Positions 22,501 through 37,499 are shown, counted from the first letter of the stretch. The stretch is DNA of 64,000 nt from Canna indica (GCA_034359265.1 CP136892.1:82576001-82640000), one strand, 5' to 3'. A program made the numbers and translations. The notes: generated by a model from the sequence alone, not told the origin.

Positions 22501-24601
22501 TTGCATACCCATAAAGTCACAATATCCCTAATTATGTAACTTGTCTATGACACATATAGATGGAGAAAATCAGCATCTATTTCAAAATTTAAATGATTAG
22601 ACATGAAAAAGGAAATAAGCCATATGTTTAGCTTTCAGTACGACTGTATGAGCATAAGGTTTAGTGATTGGATTTTTTACAGTGGGATTATAAGGTGTCA
22701 CTGAGAGGGTCTTTGAATCTATGACAGAAACAACAGCAACATGATTCAGAGGCATCTTTGCGCCACCAGTCTCTACCAAAATATGGTCAAGCATTCCTGC
22801 AGAAGACAATTCAGAGGTATTTGAAAGGATCAAAGTTAATACAGAAAATGGTATAAAGAATTGTTAGCAGGAAATATACCTGCAGATGCTCTTCCAGTCC
22901 TGAGTTTACTCAACTCTCTTGATAAAGCAACAACGGCAGCCTCCATCTGTGCAAGAGCAGTTGACTTCACTGTAGGACCAAAGTTAGGGTCAACCTGGTT
23001 CTTCTCATCAGCATTTTCGTCCTCTGAAAGAATCGAAACAACAAAAAAGGGATACTAGTCCAATTAACATTGTACTATGGTAGTCATAAGAAAAATATCT
23101 TAAAAAAGTAAACAGGTTTCTAGGTTCATCATACACAAATTTCTCATCATTTCCAGTGTATATCCTTCATTGTCAACTTTAAATTTAAAATGAACCAAAA
23201 TAATGAAAGAAAGGGTCAAAGATCTCTAATACAACAACCATCTATCTAAATCCCAAAATTAACAGTTGTGTTGATTGCTCATTCCAGAGATTTTATCTTA
23301 CTACTAGTAAAGGTCAAAAAAAAAAAAATTACAACAAAAAATGATATAGGTACCTTGCATAAGATTTTATGCAGATTGAAGACAAATATAAGCAAAACAA
23401 TGATATAGATAACTAAAATTGTCCTTATTGTGATTGGATGACAAAACAATTAGTTAACACGATTAAGTCATCATGTATATACTTTGGATTTTCATGTAAA
23501 ATGTAAATGAAAAGTGCTTAACTTAAAAGTGGTTCAGCTCACTATAGTTGGTTTCTTTGCTACTAGTTTGACTTAGTAGTTAGTACTAACTGTACTATTG
23601 ATTTTTCCTCGTGCACAGGGCAAATAGTCAAATACATAAATTAAGAGGTAGTAATAGCAATGTTGTTTAAATATCATCCATCGCTAGTCACACTGGTTTT
23701 GATCTACATTTGTTGAAGGGGAATTCCAAAAGAAATGGACCCCCACTATCCAAATATGTTTTCCATACTTGCTCTTGTTCTCCTCTGAGTCCTCTTCTTT
23801 TTTTCTATTAATTAGTGCCATGGTACAAGTGTGTCAATAGAGAACTTGCAATGTGGACACATCCTATGCCATTCGATTGATAGTCCTGCAATCTATAGAG
23901 AATTATATACTTTACCTCAAACCATTCACCGACTGCTCTACTCAAGGCTCTGCCACTGGCCAGACATACTGTCTGGTTAAGATTCAGGGATTTGATTCTC
24001 CTAGTCTTGAACCTATGATACTTAGTCTAATTTTTTAGCTTTAGTCAAACTTGGAACTGAATACAATGATCATCAAGCTCTTATAACCAGAACTATAGTT
24101 GCTCCAGTACTGACAATCTCAAATTAATTCTTTTAATTCCTAAATGGCCTCATTGATTATTAACTGTGATCAACATAGACATGAACAACATACATTATCA
24201 CAAGTAGATCATCCTCTACTAGTAGTTTATTTCGGATACAGAAATGCACTATTTCTCTTTGACAAATTAACTATTTATTAACTAAGGTAAATGGGGACCT
24301 GCAACTCTCTTAACCAATAAATCATGTCTCTAAGAAAAAACTCCAACTTTATGATCCGAGATGAAGGAAAAGATAGGACGACAACTTACTTCTTTCCTTT
24401 GGCAAAACACCGACGACCTCCCATCAAGAAATCGGTATCTACACGGCAGAAGCCGCCGCAAGAGCCGAGAGTGGACGCCGCATCCAATGTCAGGTTGCTA
24501 CGACAGAGGTAGGACAAGGGCGAGAGTGTGCTGACACTGCGAGGAGCTCGGAGGAGGGAAAGGCTCCTCGACTGGAGAGCTCGCCGAAGAAACATCGCCA
24601 T
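19520..24601 (-). CDS. RRF: Ribosome recycling factor, probably mitochondrial (8 exons)
   Basis: Minus-strand exons are 24601-24390, 23022-22880, 22796-22681, 20633-20542, 20364-20343, 20262-20194, 19890-19822 and 19600-19520, giving 267 residues. The first 70 are rich in Arg, Ser and Leu (MAMFLRRALQSRSLSLLRAP), an organelle transit peptide, most likely mitochondrial. The conserved body follows: ALSRELSKLRTGRASAGMLD, KMPLNHVAVVSVIDSKTLSV, SSPLGLNPTPDGQW, then LTKENMQALCKVVTKSSEDV, KQSIRRARQK, FPKDDIKRLEKE and KRFVKSAEDMCKAKEKEITS. With elongation factor G, this protein splits ribosomes after termination. Exon 5 is only 22 nt. The exon 1-2 join keeps frame only with the acceptor ending at 23023; the short N-terminal linker this gives is basic and looks unusual. 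Two MITEs lie in its introns. Confidence 0.88.
19630..19776. mobile_element. Small Tourist-like MITE (147 bp) in RRF intron 7
   Basis: Ends GGGGGC and GCCCCC, flanked by TTA on both sides (19627-19629 and 19777-19779), as for PIF/Harbinger MITEs. The inside holds a perfect hairpin stem, TGCAAAATCTATTTGC with GCAAATAGATTTTGCA. Confidence 0.65.
21552..22062. mobile_element. hAT MITE (511 bp) in RRF intron 3
   Basis: The ends TAGGGGTGTAAATGAGCC and GGCTCGAGTACACCCCTA are inverted repeats, and the exact 8-bp sequence TCAATGCC flanks both sides (21544-21551 and 22063-22070). The inside is made of GAGCTCGAGC and CGAGCTTGAA words; at 21820-21903 GAGCTTGAAC is repeated about ten bases apart. Same family as 25050-25451. 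Confidence 0.92.
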
Positions 24602-24753
24602 GACTAGGGCTAAGGCTTGGGCTTCTCTCTGCGCGCTTTCAAGCGGAGACGACGGTGGAGGGGGAACAGGGAGGGAGCGCGAGAGAGCAGCCTCCGCGCT
24701 TCGGTAAAGGGTTTCTTCGATCTCTCAAAACCCAAGTGAAGTAGCACGGGGAG

Positions 24754-24760
24754 CTTATAA
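24754..24760 (-). promoter_or_regulatory. Possible TATA box of the RRF gene
   Basis: The minus strand reads TTATAAGC about 150 bases ahead of the ATG at 24601. The spacing allows a leader of about 120 bases. A weak motif, so only suggestive. Confidence 0.35.
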
Positions 24761-25049
24761 CGTGCCCTTTCGAAATGGTTATATTTACGATACTGCCATT
24801 TTCTTTCGGCAAAATTACACGTAGACTACTAAACCGCCGAACCGCAAATCCGGCCCGGTCCGCAAGGCGACCAGGGATTCCATTCACTCGGTTTGACCTT
24901 CTTTTTTTTTTTTAATTCAATCCCCAAGTAGTCGAGTTTAGTATTATTTTTTTTCTTCTAATTTTTAAGTATTTAATTTTGTGGCTTTTACTTTAGTTTT
25001 CTACTCGAGAAACCCAAGCGGCGTATAGTCAAGATACAATGGCAAGAAC

Positions 25050-25451
25050 TAGGGGTGTAAGTGAGCCGAGCAACTCGTGAGCTACTCGAGATCGACTCTA
25101 TGAAAACTCGATCCCGACTCGATCTTATCGAGCTCGAGCCGAGCTTTACAAGCGAGCGAGTCGAGCTCGAGCTAAGTAATACTCGACTCGAGCAGCTCGC
25201 GAGCCTAATCGAGCTTCATATATTTATATATAATTATATAAATATTAATATTTCATATGGGGTTGAGCATAAACCCGAGTCGAGCCGAGTTTGAACGAGC
25301 TCGATCATGCTTGAGAGAAATAAACGAGCCTAAACGAGCCGAGCTCGAGCCTGGATATTGAAGCTCGATCCAGCTCGAGCTCGACATTTCTTAAACGAGC
25401 CGAGCTCGAGCACAAGCAAGCTCGGCTCGGCTCGGCTCGATTACACCCCTA
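25050..25451. mobile_element. hAT MITE (402 bp)
   Basis: Starts TAGGGGTGTAAGTGAGCC and ends GGCTCGATTACACCCCTA, with a perfect 8-bp duplication GCAAGAAC (25042-25049 and 25452-25459). Same family as the copy at 21552-22062, with matching CTCGTGAGCTACTCGAGATC and CATAAACCCGAGTCGAGCCG blocks. Confidence 0.92.
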
Positions 25452-25459
25452 GCAAGAAC

Positions 25460-27430
25460 TATATGAGCTAGACCACACTCCCGTGCAAGGGCTCACAAAC
25501 CCCTTCACAAAAAGAGAAAATCCATGGAGTCATTCTCAATCTCAAAAACCATAAATATCATGGCCCTGATGGACTTTCGGGTGAGTTTTTCAATTAATAT
25601 TGGAACGAGATTGGAGATTCTTTTACATACCTTTTAAATGATATGCAACAAACCTCGGTGATATGAACAAATTAACGAACTATCATCATGCTTATCCCCA
25701 AAAAAGACTGCTAATACGACCAATGACTTCAGACCCATCAGCTTTGAAAACAAGCTCATTAAAATTTTCTCCAAGTTCCTAGCTAACAGGTTGGCTCCAC
25801 TCATGCCTTTACTTATTGATTGTACGGTTGTACCCAGGGTGCCTTACCTCATGGAGAAGCAGCCTTGATTATTACCTGAATGTCTATGAGACTATCTGGG
25901 CTTGCAAAAACAACAAGTATGACAATATATGCATGATCAAAGTTGACTTTGAGAAGGTTTTTGACACAGTGGATCAGTGGATTGAGGGTTCCTCCTAGAG
26001 ATGTTAGAGGCGAGAGGTTTTCCATCCATCTAAATGGATTTTTGGATTTCACACTTGCTACACTCTTCAACTTATTCTCTCATCATCAACGGATTGGTCG
26101 GACAATTCTTCGAGCATAAAAGAGGACTTCGAGAAGGTAACCCCCTATCTCCCCTCCTTTTTTAATCCGATTATTATTACCCTATCTAAATTATTCTACG
26201 AGCCAATCACAAAGATGTACTCAAAGAGGTGCTTTGCCGACAACTTAGTGGTATTATATATGAGGCTTCAATCTCATATATTGAGTCCTTTAGACTTTGT
26301 GGTATTTTAAAATCTCTCTTAACTTCCTGGTAGGAGCATGACACTCTATTAGTCTTTGGATTGATCATGCTCCAAGGGGCAGCCCAACTCGGGCCTAAGC
26401 CCGCCCCTTTGGGCTCGGGCTTGGGCTAGGGTCGGGTCAAGCTCGAGCCGGCTCGAATTATTAATATTATAAAGGTCAATGATGAGACTTAAACCACCAA
26501 CCTTCACTATTTTTTTTAATGAACTAACCACTACACCAAGACTTGCTATATGTTCTTATATAATTTTACTAAGTATAATATATTATGCTCAAGCCTAGCA
26601 CAGAAAACCAGACCATGCATGGGTGCCACCAAGCCTAGCCTACTGGCGCAGGGCCAGGCTCGTGCCGTGTCGGGCTTGACACGACCCGTTTTCGAGCCGC
26701 TTTTAGGCTGTGCCAAGCACGGCCCACGTGCCCAAGGGGGCGAGCCTAGCCCGCCCCTTGACCCCACCTAAGCCCATGGGCGGGGCCAGCCCATTGCCAC
26801 CTCTACTATACAAGAATGGAACATCACCATCTCCAATTATGTTCATATTCAGATATTAGCTGAGTTGGCAAAAGTTATCACACCACTCCTTGAACGCACT
26901 AGAGAAAATATGCTTAGTAATACCTTTCGATACTCAACTAGTTGACAAATAGGAATAGACTACCAGCCAAAAACATGATTAGGAGAAGGCTTCAACCGAA
27001 TATTGCATGTGTTCTATGTTGTTCAGTCGACGAATCGCACGACCACATCTTCCATCAATCGCAGGACCACGAAAGCTTATGTTGGACCTATGCAAACTAC
27101 CTCATATTTCACTTAACTTTAGGCATTGGATCCACATCGCAAGAGGAGACATTATGGGAAAATGAAGAAAATACCAAGCACGGATGATCTAGAAGGGGGA
27201 AGATATGGTTTGAGAGTGCTTCAATGATAATGCTAAACGTGTCTTGAACGGGCTATTGAGAGGATAATTTTTTTCAATACCATTGTAACCTTATGAATAT
27301 TACTCTTTTTAATCCTTGTGTTGTAATTAGATAGATTATCTTCAACCTCTGTACTTTTTTTTACTCTTCCCCAATCACTTGTATTTTTTACGTCTTATGA
27401 TAAATACAAATTTTTTATCTTAAAAAAAAT
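25460..27430 (+). mobile_element. Decayed LINE retrotransposon (second)
   Basis: The plus strand shows broken reverse transcriptase pieces: KNHKYHGPDGLSGEFF near 25550, PLIPKKD-like sequence near 25690, and LINGKV-type blocks up to 26250. After the MITE copy at about 26366-26805 comes the zinc-binding domain: NRNRLPAKNMIRRRLQPNIA followed by CVLCCSVDESHDHIFHQSQD (about 26943-27075). The 3' end runs into an A-rich tail near 27421-27430, as expected of a LINE. Many stops and frameshifts; inactive. The 5' border is unclear because of the hAT MITE just upstream. Confidence 0.75.
26366..26805. mobile_element. Truncated hAT MITE inside the LINE
   Basis: The right end, GGCCAGCCCATTGCCACCTCTA, and the core (CCACCAACCTT, AACTAACCACTACACCAAGA) match the MITE at 697-1164. 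The left terminal repeat is missing, so the start is approximate and no target duplication can be shown. Confidence 0.65.
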
Positions 27431-28137
27431 GAAAATTTTAATTGCCTATTTGTTATTTTGTTTGGACTCCGAACTATACAAGAATAGAATTAGATATGAA
27501 TAAAATTGATATTTATATTTGATGTACACTGAATAAAAAATTTATCTTCATTTCTTGTCTTATTTAATTCTCCATTTATATCATATTTTTCTCTTATCTT
27601 ATCTAGTGAAATAAGTGTTCCATTAACACAATATTTTTATTGATTCAAGTAAATCTAAAAATAAAACTATGCGAAATCTAAACCTAATCAAAAGCGAATA
27701 AAATTAGTTAAAATCATACCAAACCAGAAGAAAAAAAAAACAAAAATATATTATATTGAATGATTTTTAGTATGTAAAATATTAATTTCATTTTGATTTG
27801 ATAGATTTTTTCTATCAATAGTAAAAGAACATATTTTAGTAACCAACAAAAGGAAGATCATTAGTTCCTTTACCAATATGACAGATAACTCGAGTGGATC
27901 AATAGGTGCTCATACATTTGAGGCTTTAACTTTATTATACTTGCATTTTGTAAAATAAAAAAGAAAAACTCTAGCATAATTTTTTTAAAAAAAATTGAAC
28001 AAGGTTATGCTCCGCTCAATTTCCATAGGTAAGAGAGGCAGTGGTCCCTGGACATGCACCCTTCGCCACTTCCATATGAACTTCACATAAACTCAATTCA
28101 GCAGTTCTATTTATATCGAAAATCAACACATTACAAT
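27431..28137. other. AT-rich intergenic DNA and LINE tail
   Basis: 27431-27980 is AT-rich without recognisable content. 28000-28137 probably belongs to the 3' end of the minus-strand LINE that continues beyond the hAT element, because the hAT target duplication joins the two sides. Confidence 0.4.
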
Positions 28138-28840
28138 CAGGGGCAGAGCTACGCTATTGGGATGGGGGGCAACTGCCCCCATTCATTTTTCTTCTCTTCT
28201 TATATAATAGAGGAGGGGAAAATAGTATATATATATATACTATTTTCCCCTCCTCTATTTTAAAAATTATCATCTGTCTCGAAATTAATTTATCCCTCTC
28301 CCCCTGATACCTAATCTCTTCAGTCTTCAGTCTTCTCCCTCTCTGCTTTGCTGGGCCGACCTCCCGACGCCACCGTTCGGCACTCGGCAAGCGAATAGGC
28401 AATGATTCGCCCGATGCAGGCCGCACCATGCGACAGGTGGCAGGCGATCCCGGCGTCCCACTCCAGCTGCCGGCGATACCTAATCTCCTCTCCCTCTCTA
28501 CTGCGTCGACCTACCGAGTCCCGACGCCACCGCTCCAGGCCACTCCAAGCGGCAGGCGGCAGGCGATCATTCCGCGTCCCGCATCCCACTCTAGCTGCCG
28601 CCCCGAGTCTCGGCATTCGCCCAATCGCCCACTCTAGCTGCTGCCCCGCGTCTCGGTGTCCGCCCAATCGCCCAATCCATCGTCGGCGTCAACTCCTCCG
28701 GCGTCCGGCGTTCGCGTCCGCCCAATTCGGAGTCCGGAGTCGTCGATTCGGCGTCCTGCGTCCAGCGTCTCCCGCAATCCGCCCAACCTGGTAATTTTAG
28801 AGTTTGCCCCCCTCCGATTTAATTTCTGGCTCCGCCACTG
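28138..28840. mobile_element. hAT element (703 bp) in a LINE 3' end
   Basis: Ends CAGGGGCAGAGCTACG and TGGCTCCGCCACTG are inverted repeats. ATTACAAT is present exactly on both sides (28130-28137 and 28841-28848), an 8-bp target duplication. The interior is GC-rich (28340-28790), with repeated words such as CGTCCCACTCCAGCTGCCGG and TCTAGCTGC. It also carries a 54-bp palindrome. The long open frames here reflect composition. Confidence 0.9.
28206..28259. repeat. 54-bp perfect palindrome
   Basis: Arms of 27 bp without loop: AATAGAGGAGGGGAAAATAG followed by TATATAT, then the exact reverse complement. The centre is a (TA)n run. It would extrude as a perfect cruciform or RNA hairpin. Confidence 0.95.
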
Positions 28841-30552
28841 ATTACAATGTTCATTATTCACATTATGACTAGCATTTGGACTCAAACTTAAATCACCTAT
28901 AACAGTAGGTGTATGAACAAAATGACTAACATAAACTTGATTTATTACATTGTCATTTAGAGCCATCTTAGCTAGAGAGTCAGTAGTAATGTTTCCTTCC
29001 CTCTTTAAATGGCACCAGTCCAAAATCTTCACCTCCCAAGCTATCAACCAAATGTCTCTTATAAGATCATTAAGATACCATGGAGTTTGCAATGTTTTAT
29101 TTAAGAAGTTGATAGCTTTTAAACAATCTGAATAGATGAATGCATTTGTTATTTTCAGTTTCTTAGCCAACTGAACACCAGACCATATGGCCAAGATTTC
29201 TGCCGCAAGAGCCGAAGACATGTTCTTGCATGAATTTTGTTCTGCAATTGTTTCACCATTGCAATTTTTGATCCATACACCAATTCCTGCTTTGCCAGAA
29301 GACTCCACCCATGCAGCATCACAGTAGATTGCAGTTCGACCAACCTGCTTTAGTATTGGAACTTGCTTATTCTTTGATTTGGCTCCTCTAGTATCAGCAC
29401 TGCTTAGTGTCCTGCAAGCTGGTACATCGGTATCAAAACAGATATTATCTTCAGTATAATCTTTATCAAAATTTAATCCATTTTGAAACTTGGATGAAAC
29501 ACTAGCTTTCCAACCACAATCAGCAAGTGCTCTAAACAGAATGGTATTTATCCATGTCTTTTTGTTTTTAAAATGGATGCAGTTCCTATTCTTCCATAGA
29601 TGCCAGCAAGAAGCTGCCACAAAACTTCTCAATAAGTTTCCTGATACCTTCTCAAGGTTAGAGCCTTCATCCAGCCAAAGACCATCTTTCCAATTTCCAA
29701 AATAGGTAAATTGGCATCCCAATGCTTTAGTAGCAGTATTCTAGAAGTCCTTAGCAAAAGAGCCATCAAAGAAGATATGATCCTGACTGTCTTCACTTTC
29801 TGAACAAACAAAACAGTTGTCCACATTGGATTTATTCAACTTGGCAAAATAACTAGATGTAGGAAGCCTTTTCCAAATCATTTTCCATGCAAAAACTTTT
29901 ATTTTTGGGATACAACACATACCCCATAGCCTTGACCAGTTAATCCCTTTTGGCATGTCATTAAATTGTTGATCTTTGATAAAGTTGTAGGCCACTTTAC
30001 ATGATAAAAAGTCATTGTTATTCTGGCTCCAAACCCATCTATCACTCCCTTCATATTTTGGAATGTAGATTTGACAAATATTATTCAATTGCAAGTCTCC
30101 AAACAGATTATGAATAAGTTCAAAGTCTCATTCATTATTGGAAATCAGTTGTGAAACATGACTGCAAGACCCCAACCTTTTCATGTTAACATAAGTTGGC
30201 CATTTCCCTAAAGGGATGTTAGTGATCCAAGGGTCTTCAAGCACTTTTGTATCCCTCCCATTACCAATTTTTTTTAGCAGTCCTTCCCTAAGAAAGGATA
30301 GCCTTATGAATGCTTTTGAAAGCCCATGAACAATTTTTTACCCCAATATTATACCAAGGATGGTAGTTGGGGTACTTTTTGTTTAATAATTTGGACCATA
30401 GACAGTTCTCTTTGTTTAGGAAGGGCAATATTCTCTTAGCTTGGACAGATAACCTAGATATACTTATATCTTTCATGCCTAGGCCACCTTCAAGTTTCCT
30501 TGTTGTAATATAGTCCCATTTGACAAGATGAGCTTCTTTCTTTTTATTCTCA
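28841..30552 (-). mobile_element. LINE 3' half: RT end, zinc-binding and RNase H domains
   Basis: Minus-strand order: EAHLVKWDYITTRKLEGGLG (about 30500), the stretch after the reverse transcriptase typical of plant LINEs; the zinc-binding domain CFVCSESEDSQDHIFFDGSF (about 29800); then an RNase H domain with YCDAAWVESSGKAGIGVWIK, SSALAAEILAIWSGVQLAKK, AFIYSDCLKAINFLNK and EGNITTDSLAKMALND. An RNase H frame of about 290 residues is open to the hAT insertion. There are frame breaks between RT and zinc-binding parts. A Harbinger-like MITE lies at its 5' side. The 5' reverse transcriptase core is absent. Confidence 0.85.
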
Positions 30553-31216
30553 GGGCCCGTTTGGTTCGCAAACTGCTCATCACAGGACACCAGACAGGGA
30601 CAAGGACAGGACATCAGATATCCTGGAACAATAGCTATACCGTGTTTGTTTCATCAAGAACAGGACACGATATTTCGTTCTGTCCTACGTTTGTTTCGCT
30701 ATAACAAAGTATTATATATGACAAATGACTAAAATACCCTTGTAAATTAGTCTTAAAATTAATTAATATGTAAAAAAATATTAATATATAGTATCAAATA
30801 CTTTAATACAATAAGAAGTTTTAGTTTAACTAATAAGTGTTCAACTAATTTTCAATTAACCTAAAAGTATAACAATAGGATAATACCAAAAAATATAAAA
30901 ATCATACCAAACGATTTCCAATCTAAAATCTGACACCACCATCGCGTTCAGCACGCGAAAATTTACAAATTTGGTATTCACCTCGACTCGATCCGACGAT
31001 TCTACGATCAAAGGAAAGGGTAATTTTGACAATTGCAGCTCTTGTTCTCCGTCCGATTTCGGTGTATCGAGAAATTTCTCGGTACATCAAAATGGGTGGA
31101 AATCCTGTCCCGGACAATGAGAAGTTCTTATCCCGAAGCTTCTTTTGCAAACCAAACGGGGGACATGAGCGGATGTCCAGTCCAGTCCCCCGTTTTTTAG
31201 CAAACCAAACGGGCCC
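30553..31216. mobile_element. Harbinger-like MITE (664 bp), GGGCCCGTTTGG family
   Basis: Terminal inverted repeats GGGCCCGTTTGGTTCGCAAA and TTTAGCAAACCAAACGGGCCC (first 14 bases identical) with TCA duplicated on both sides (30550-30552, 31217-31219). PIF/Harbinger elements make 3-bp duplications. The interior matches the inverted copy at 32661-33292 along its full length. The short open frame at 30923-31150 is not a gene. Confidence 0.88.
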
Positions 31217-31374
31217 TCAGTGTTTCAGAAATATCTTCTTATTACAAACTATAGCATAGTTGATGACAACATTTTGTATATTTTCAAAAAATCTAAAATT
31301 TAAATACTAATATGATCATCTATTGTAATTTTTTATTTTTATTAAAAAAACAATCATATGCTCAAAGCATAATA

Positions 31375-31560
31375 CATCAAATTTGTCATAAAAAATGGGA
31401 GCTTGTTCTTCAGATATTCAATGAAATTTTTTTAGTCTGATTCTCTAATCACAACATGCATTTGATGGTCAACAAAATACTTCAAAGCTTCAGAAATTGC
31501 TAAAGCTTCGCAATGTAGTGGAGATAAGGGCTATAAAACTTTAGATTTTTTGTGGCAACA
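31375..31560 (-). pseudogene. LINE RNase H fragment
   Basis: The minus strand reads SPLHCEALAISEALKYFVDH then VIRESD, stop, KNFIEYLK, which matches the second helix and the active-site strand of the RNase H domain of plant LINEs. One stop codon breaks it. It is a separate copy from the LINE at 28841-30552. Confidence 0.65.
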
Positions 31561-32660
31561 TTTGATGACCACTGATGACTACAATACTAGCTCGTCGGGG
31601 TACGCGAGCGAGTTTGGATACTATATTTTTTATTATTATGATATTTAAATTTAATTATATATATGATCAATTCTCAGATTTTAAAATCTAGAATCAAATC
31701 CTACCCGGAACCATATGTTCCGGTTCTGATTCTAAATATTCTGTTGAAACTTATTCATTTAGAGACTCGAAATCATTTAGAGATTCTAAATCCTACCTGA
31801 TGTGTTGAATTTGAAATCGAAATCAATTTTAATCAATTTCTTAATTTTTATTCAGGATTCTATTCGAATTTAATTCGAATCTATTCGAAACTTACATGAT
31901 CGGATAAGTTTCAATCGGTTCCGAATCTATTCGATACTCATGCACATTCGTACTAGCTAAGCCATCTTTTCATGATCCATGGTAATTAATTTTTTAAGAG
32001 TTTTGAACCGGTGAACACCGATGAGACATGATAGAATAATTAAATATATTGAGACCCATAAAATAAAATTTTGAATTTATTTTCTAATGAACTAAATCAA
32101 ACCGAATTGATCAACCCACGAACGTGTCAATCGGTCGCTTTGTCTTCTCGTCCAAATTTACTAATGGTTATGATTTTAAAATGCATGTTCTTTTTGGCAA
32201 AAATATATATATTAATATAATCTTTATCATTATCTTTTTCCTAAAATATTTCACCAATTTATTTGAATCGAAATATCTTTAATATAAATTTTTGGATTCA
32301 GTCATTCGAAATATGATTAATTAAATTTCCAAATATTTAATCTTAAATTTATAATACTCATTTCGTCCCCTAGCATAACTCAGACTTTTGCCTAAAATCT
32401 AAACTAACTTCATAAATCAAAATAAATAAATAAATAAGTTCATAAAACATAATTCATATGATATATAAAAGATGTATTAGAATTTAAACAAATATACTAG
32501 ATTAAAAATATTTTAATATTTTCAAACTAAATTTAATATTATAGATTTGAGCAAAAGTATCTATTGCGTTAGAGTAATGTGTTAATTAAATATATTTTAT
32601 AGCTCTAAAAAATATTTTTACTTAATTAAATATATTTTGCATGAAATAAATAATGTCCTA
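31561..32660. other. AT-rich intergenic DNA
   Basis: AT-rich without coding capacity. 31650-31960 has repeated TATTCGAA and GATTCTAAAT words that may be a decayed MITE; no clear ends or target duplication were found. Confidence 0.4.
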
Positions 32661-33292
32661 GGGCCCGTTTGGTTTGCTAAAAAACGGGGGACTGGACTGG
32701 ACATCCGCCCATGTCCCCCGTTTGGTTTGCAAAAGAAGCTTCGGGACAAGGACTTCTCCTTGTCCGGGACAGGATTTCCACCCATTTTGGTGTACCGAGA
32801 AATTTCTCGGTACACCGAAATCGGGCGGAGGACAAGGGCTGCAATTGTCAAAATTACCCCTTCCTTTGATCGTAGAATCGTCGGATCGAGTCGAGGTGAA
32901 TACCAAAGTTGTAAATTTTCGCGTGCTGAACGGGATGGTGGTGTCAGATTTTAGATTGGAAATCATTTGGTATAATTTTTATATTTTTCGGTATAATTAG
33001 TTGAACACTTATTAGTTAAACTAAAACTTCTTATTGTATTAAAGTATTTGATACTATATATTAATATTTTTTTACATATTAATTAATTTTAAGACTAATT
33101 TACAAGGGTATTTTAGTCATTTGTCATATATAATACTTTGTTATAGCGAAACAAACGCAGGACAGAACGGAATATCGTGTCCTGTTCTTGACGAAACAAA
33201 CACGGTATAGCTATTGTTCCAGGACATCTGATGTCCTGTCCTTGTCCCTGTCTGGTGTCCTGTGATGAGCAGTTTGCGAACCAAACGGGCCC
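32661..33292. mobile_element. Harbinger-like MITE (632 bp), inverted copy
   Basis: Ends GGGCCCGTTTGGTTTGCTAA and TTTGCGAACCAAACGGGCCC, flanked by CTA on both sides (32658-32660 and 33293-33295). It is the reverse of the element at 30553-31216 and very similar along its length, including ATTAATATTTTTTTACATAT-type AT-rich core and the palindrome near 32788-32824. Confidence 0.88.
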
Positions 33293-33569
33293 CTAGAGTC
33301 TTAAAAAATATTTTGGACTAAAATATTTGACGAGTTTTAATTTAAATTTAGTGTCCTAGACTTTGAGCAAAATATGATAATGCATTATAATTGTTAAATT
33401 CTAATATTATAATTATTAAAATTTAAGTAAATTATATTTCGTATTGAAAAATTCCATTAATATTATTTTAGTTCAAAAAAATTACTGAAAATATTTCATC
33501 GAAAAATTTGAAAAAATCATAAAAAGTTACACTATACATGTGAAAATTGAAAATATATTTCAAAATTTA

Positions 33570-33888
33570 GAGAAATCATAATTATTTTGATCATCTTCAC
33601 AAATTACTCTTAATTTCAATAACTCATCTTATTCACCCAAGAAATCGATTCATTAAAAAGCTAATTTAGGAATTTTTATTATTATTATGTTCAATTTCAA
33701 ATCGGTCCAATGATTGTTTAGCTATATACAATTTTTTGCATGAAATATACAAGTTATCATTGGCATATCCATGAAATAAATAACTCATCATTAACACATA
33801 TTTGAGATTGAAAAAAAATTTAAATTATTTATTTATTGAAATTAAGGGATAATTTGGAAAATTGATCAAAATAATTATGATTTTCTCA
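33570..33888. repeat. Foldback repeat
   Basis: GAGAAATCATAATTATTTTG at 33570 and AATTTCAATAA near 33612 occur as reverse complements at 33833-33888 (TTATTGAAATTAAGGG, then CAAAATAATTATGATTTTCTC). The arms are about 50 bp with mismatches, and the spacer is about 210 bp. It could be a decayed MITE; no target duplication was identified. Confidence 0.55.
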
Positions 33889-34371
33889 AATTCTGTAATA
33901 TATTTATAGTTTTTACTAAAATTGGAGTAAGAAATTGTTTTATGATTTTATTAAATTTCTCTATTTCATTTAAAGGGAAATGAATTAAATCTTAAAATTG
34001 ATACTTGGTAGTTGAGGAAATAAAAGTTGGTAGATTCTTTGATTATTTATTTTGCTTTATTTTATTTTTAAGGAAAATATTTTTTAAGTTGGTAGGTTCT
34101 TACTAACCCTTCCGCTTGCCCACTCGCAACAATTCACCAACCCAATCCAACGGTCATCTTCGACCCATTTATTTAAATCAACGGTGTCGATACAAACAAT
34201 ATTCTACCGGCGGCTTAGAATAGATCTAAAAAATCTCGACGGAAAGCACAATCTTTCTTCCCGTTTTATCAATAAAAAGGTACCGTCTTTGGAGATTGAC
34301 CTCCTCGCTTCCTCGTCGCCGAAGAGGGACTGCATCGGTCGGAGGAAGAAGCAGCGTAGTTGTTGGCAGAC

Positions 34372-37326
<2,955 letters not shown>

Positions 37327-37466
37327 GTGGAGCCGACACATACTTCTATTTTCACTTTAGTCATATTTTTCTGATCTTGCGCAAAGTTAGAGCGCTCAAA
37401 CGGGTCATTCATTCTCATAGTTTCTGAAACATTTGCATTAGCTTTTTAAGCTTGTTTGTAGTTCGA

Positions 37467-37472
37467 AATAAA
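37467..37472 (+). terminator. Poly(A) signal of the adenylate kinase gene
   Basis: AATAAA, 141 bases after the stop codon and followed by TTTTCTT-rich sequence. Plant signals are loose, so this is a likely but unproven site. Confidence 0.5.
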
Positions 37473-37499
37473 GTTTTCTTCAATGAAACCAAGAGTTTT

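Noticed and set aside
28402..28794. Plus-strand frame rich in Arg and Ser
   Set aside because: It lies wholly in the GC-rich core of a hAT element with defined ends and target duplication.
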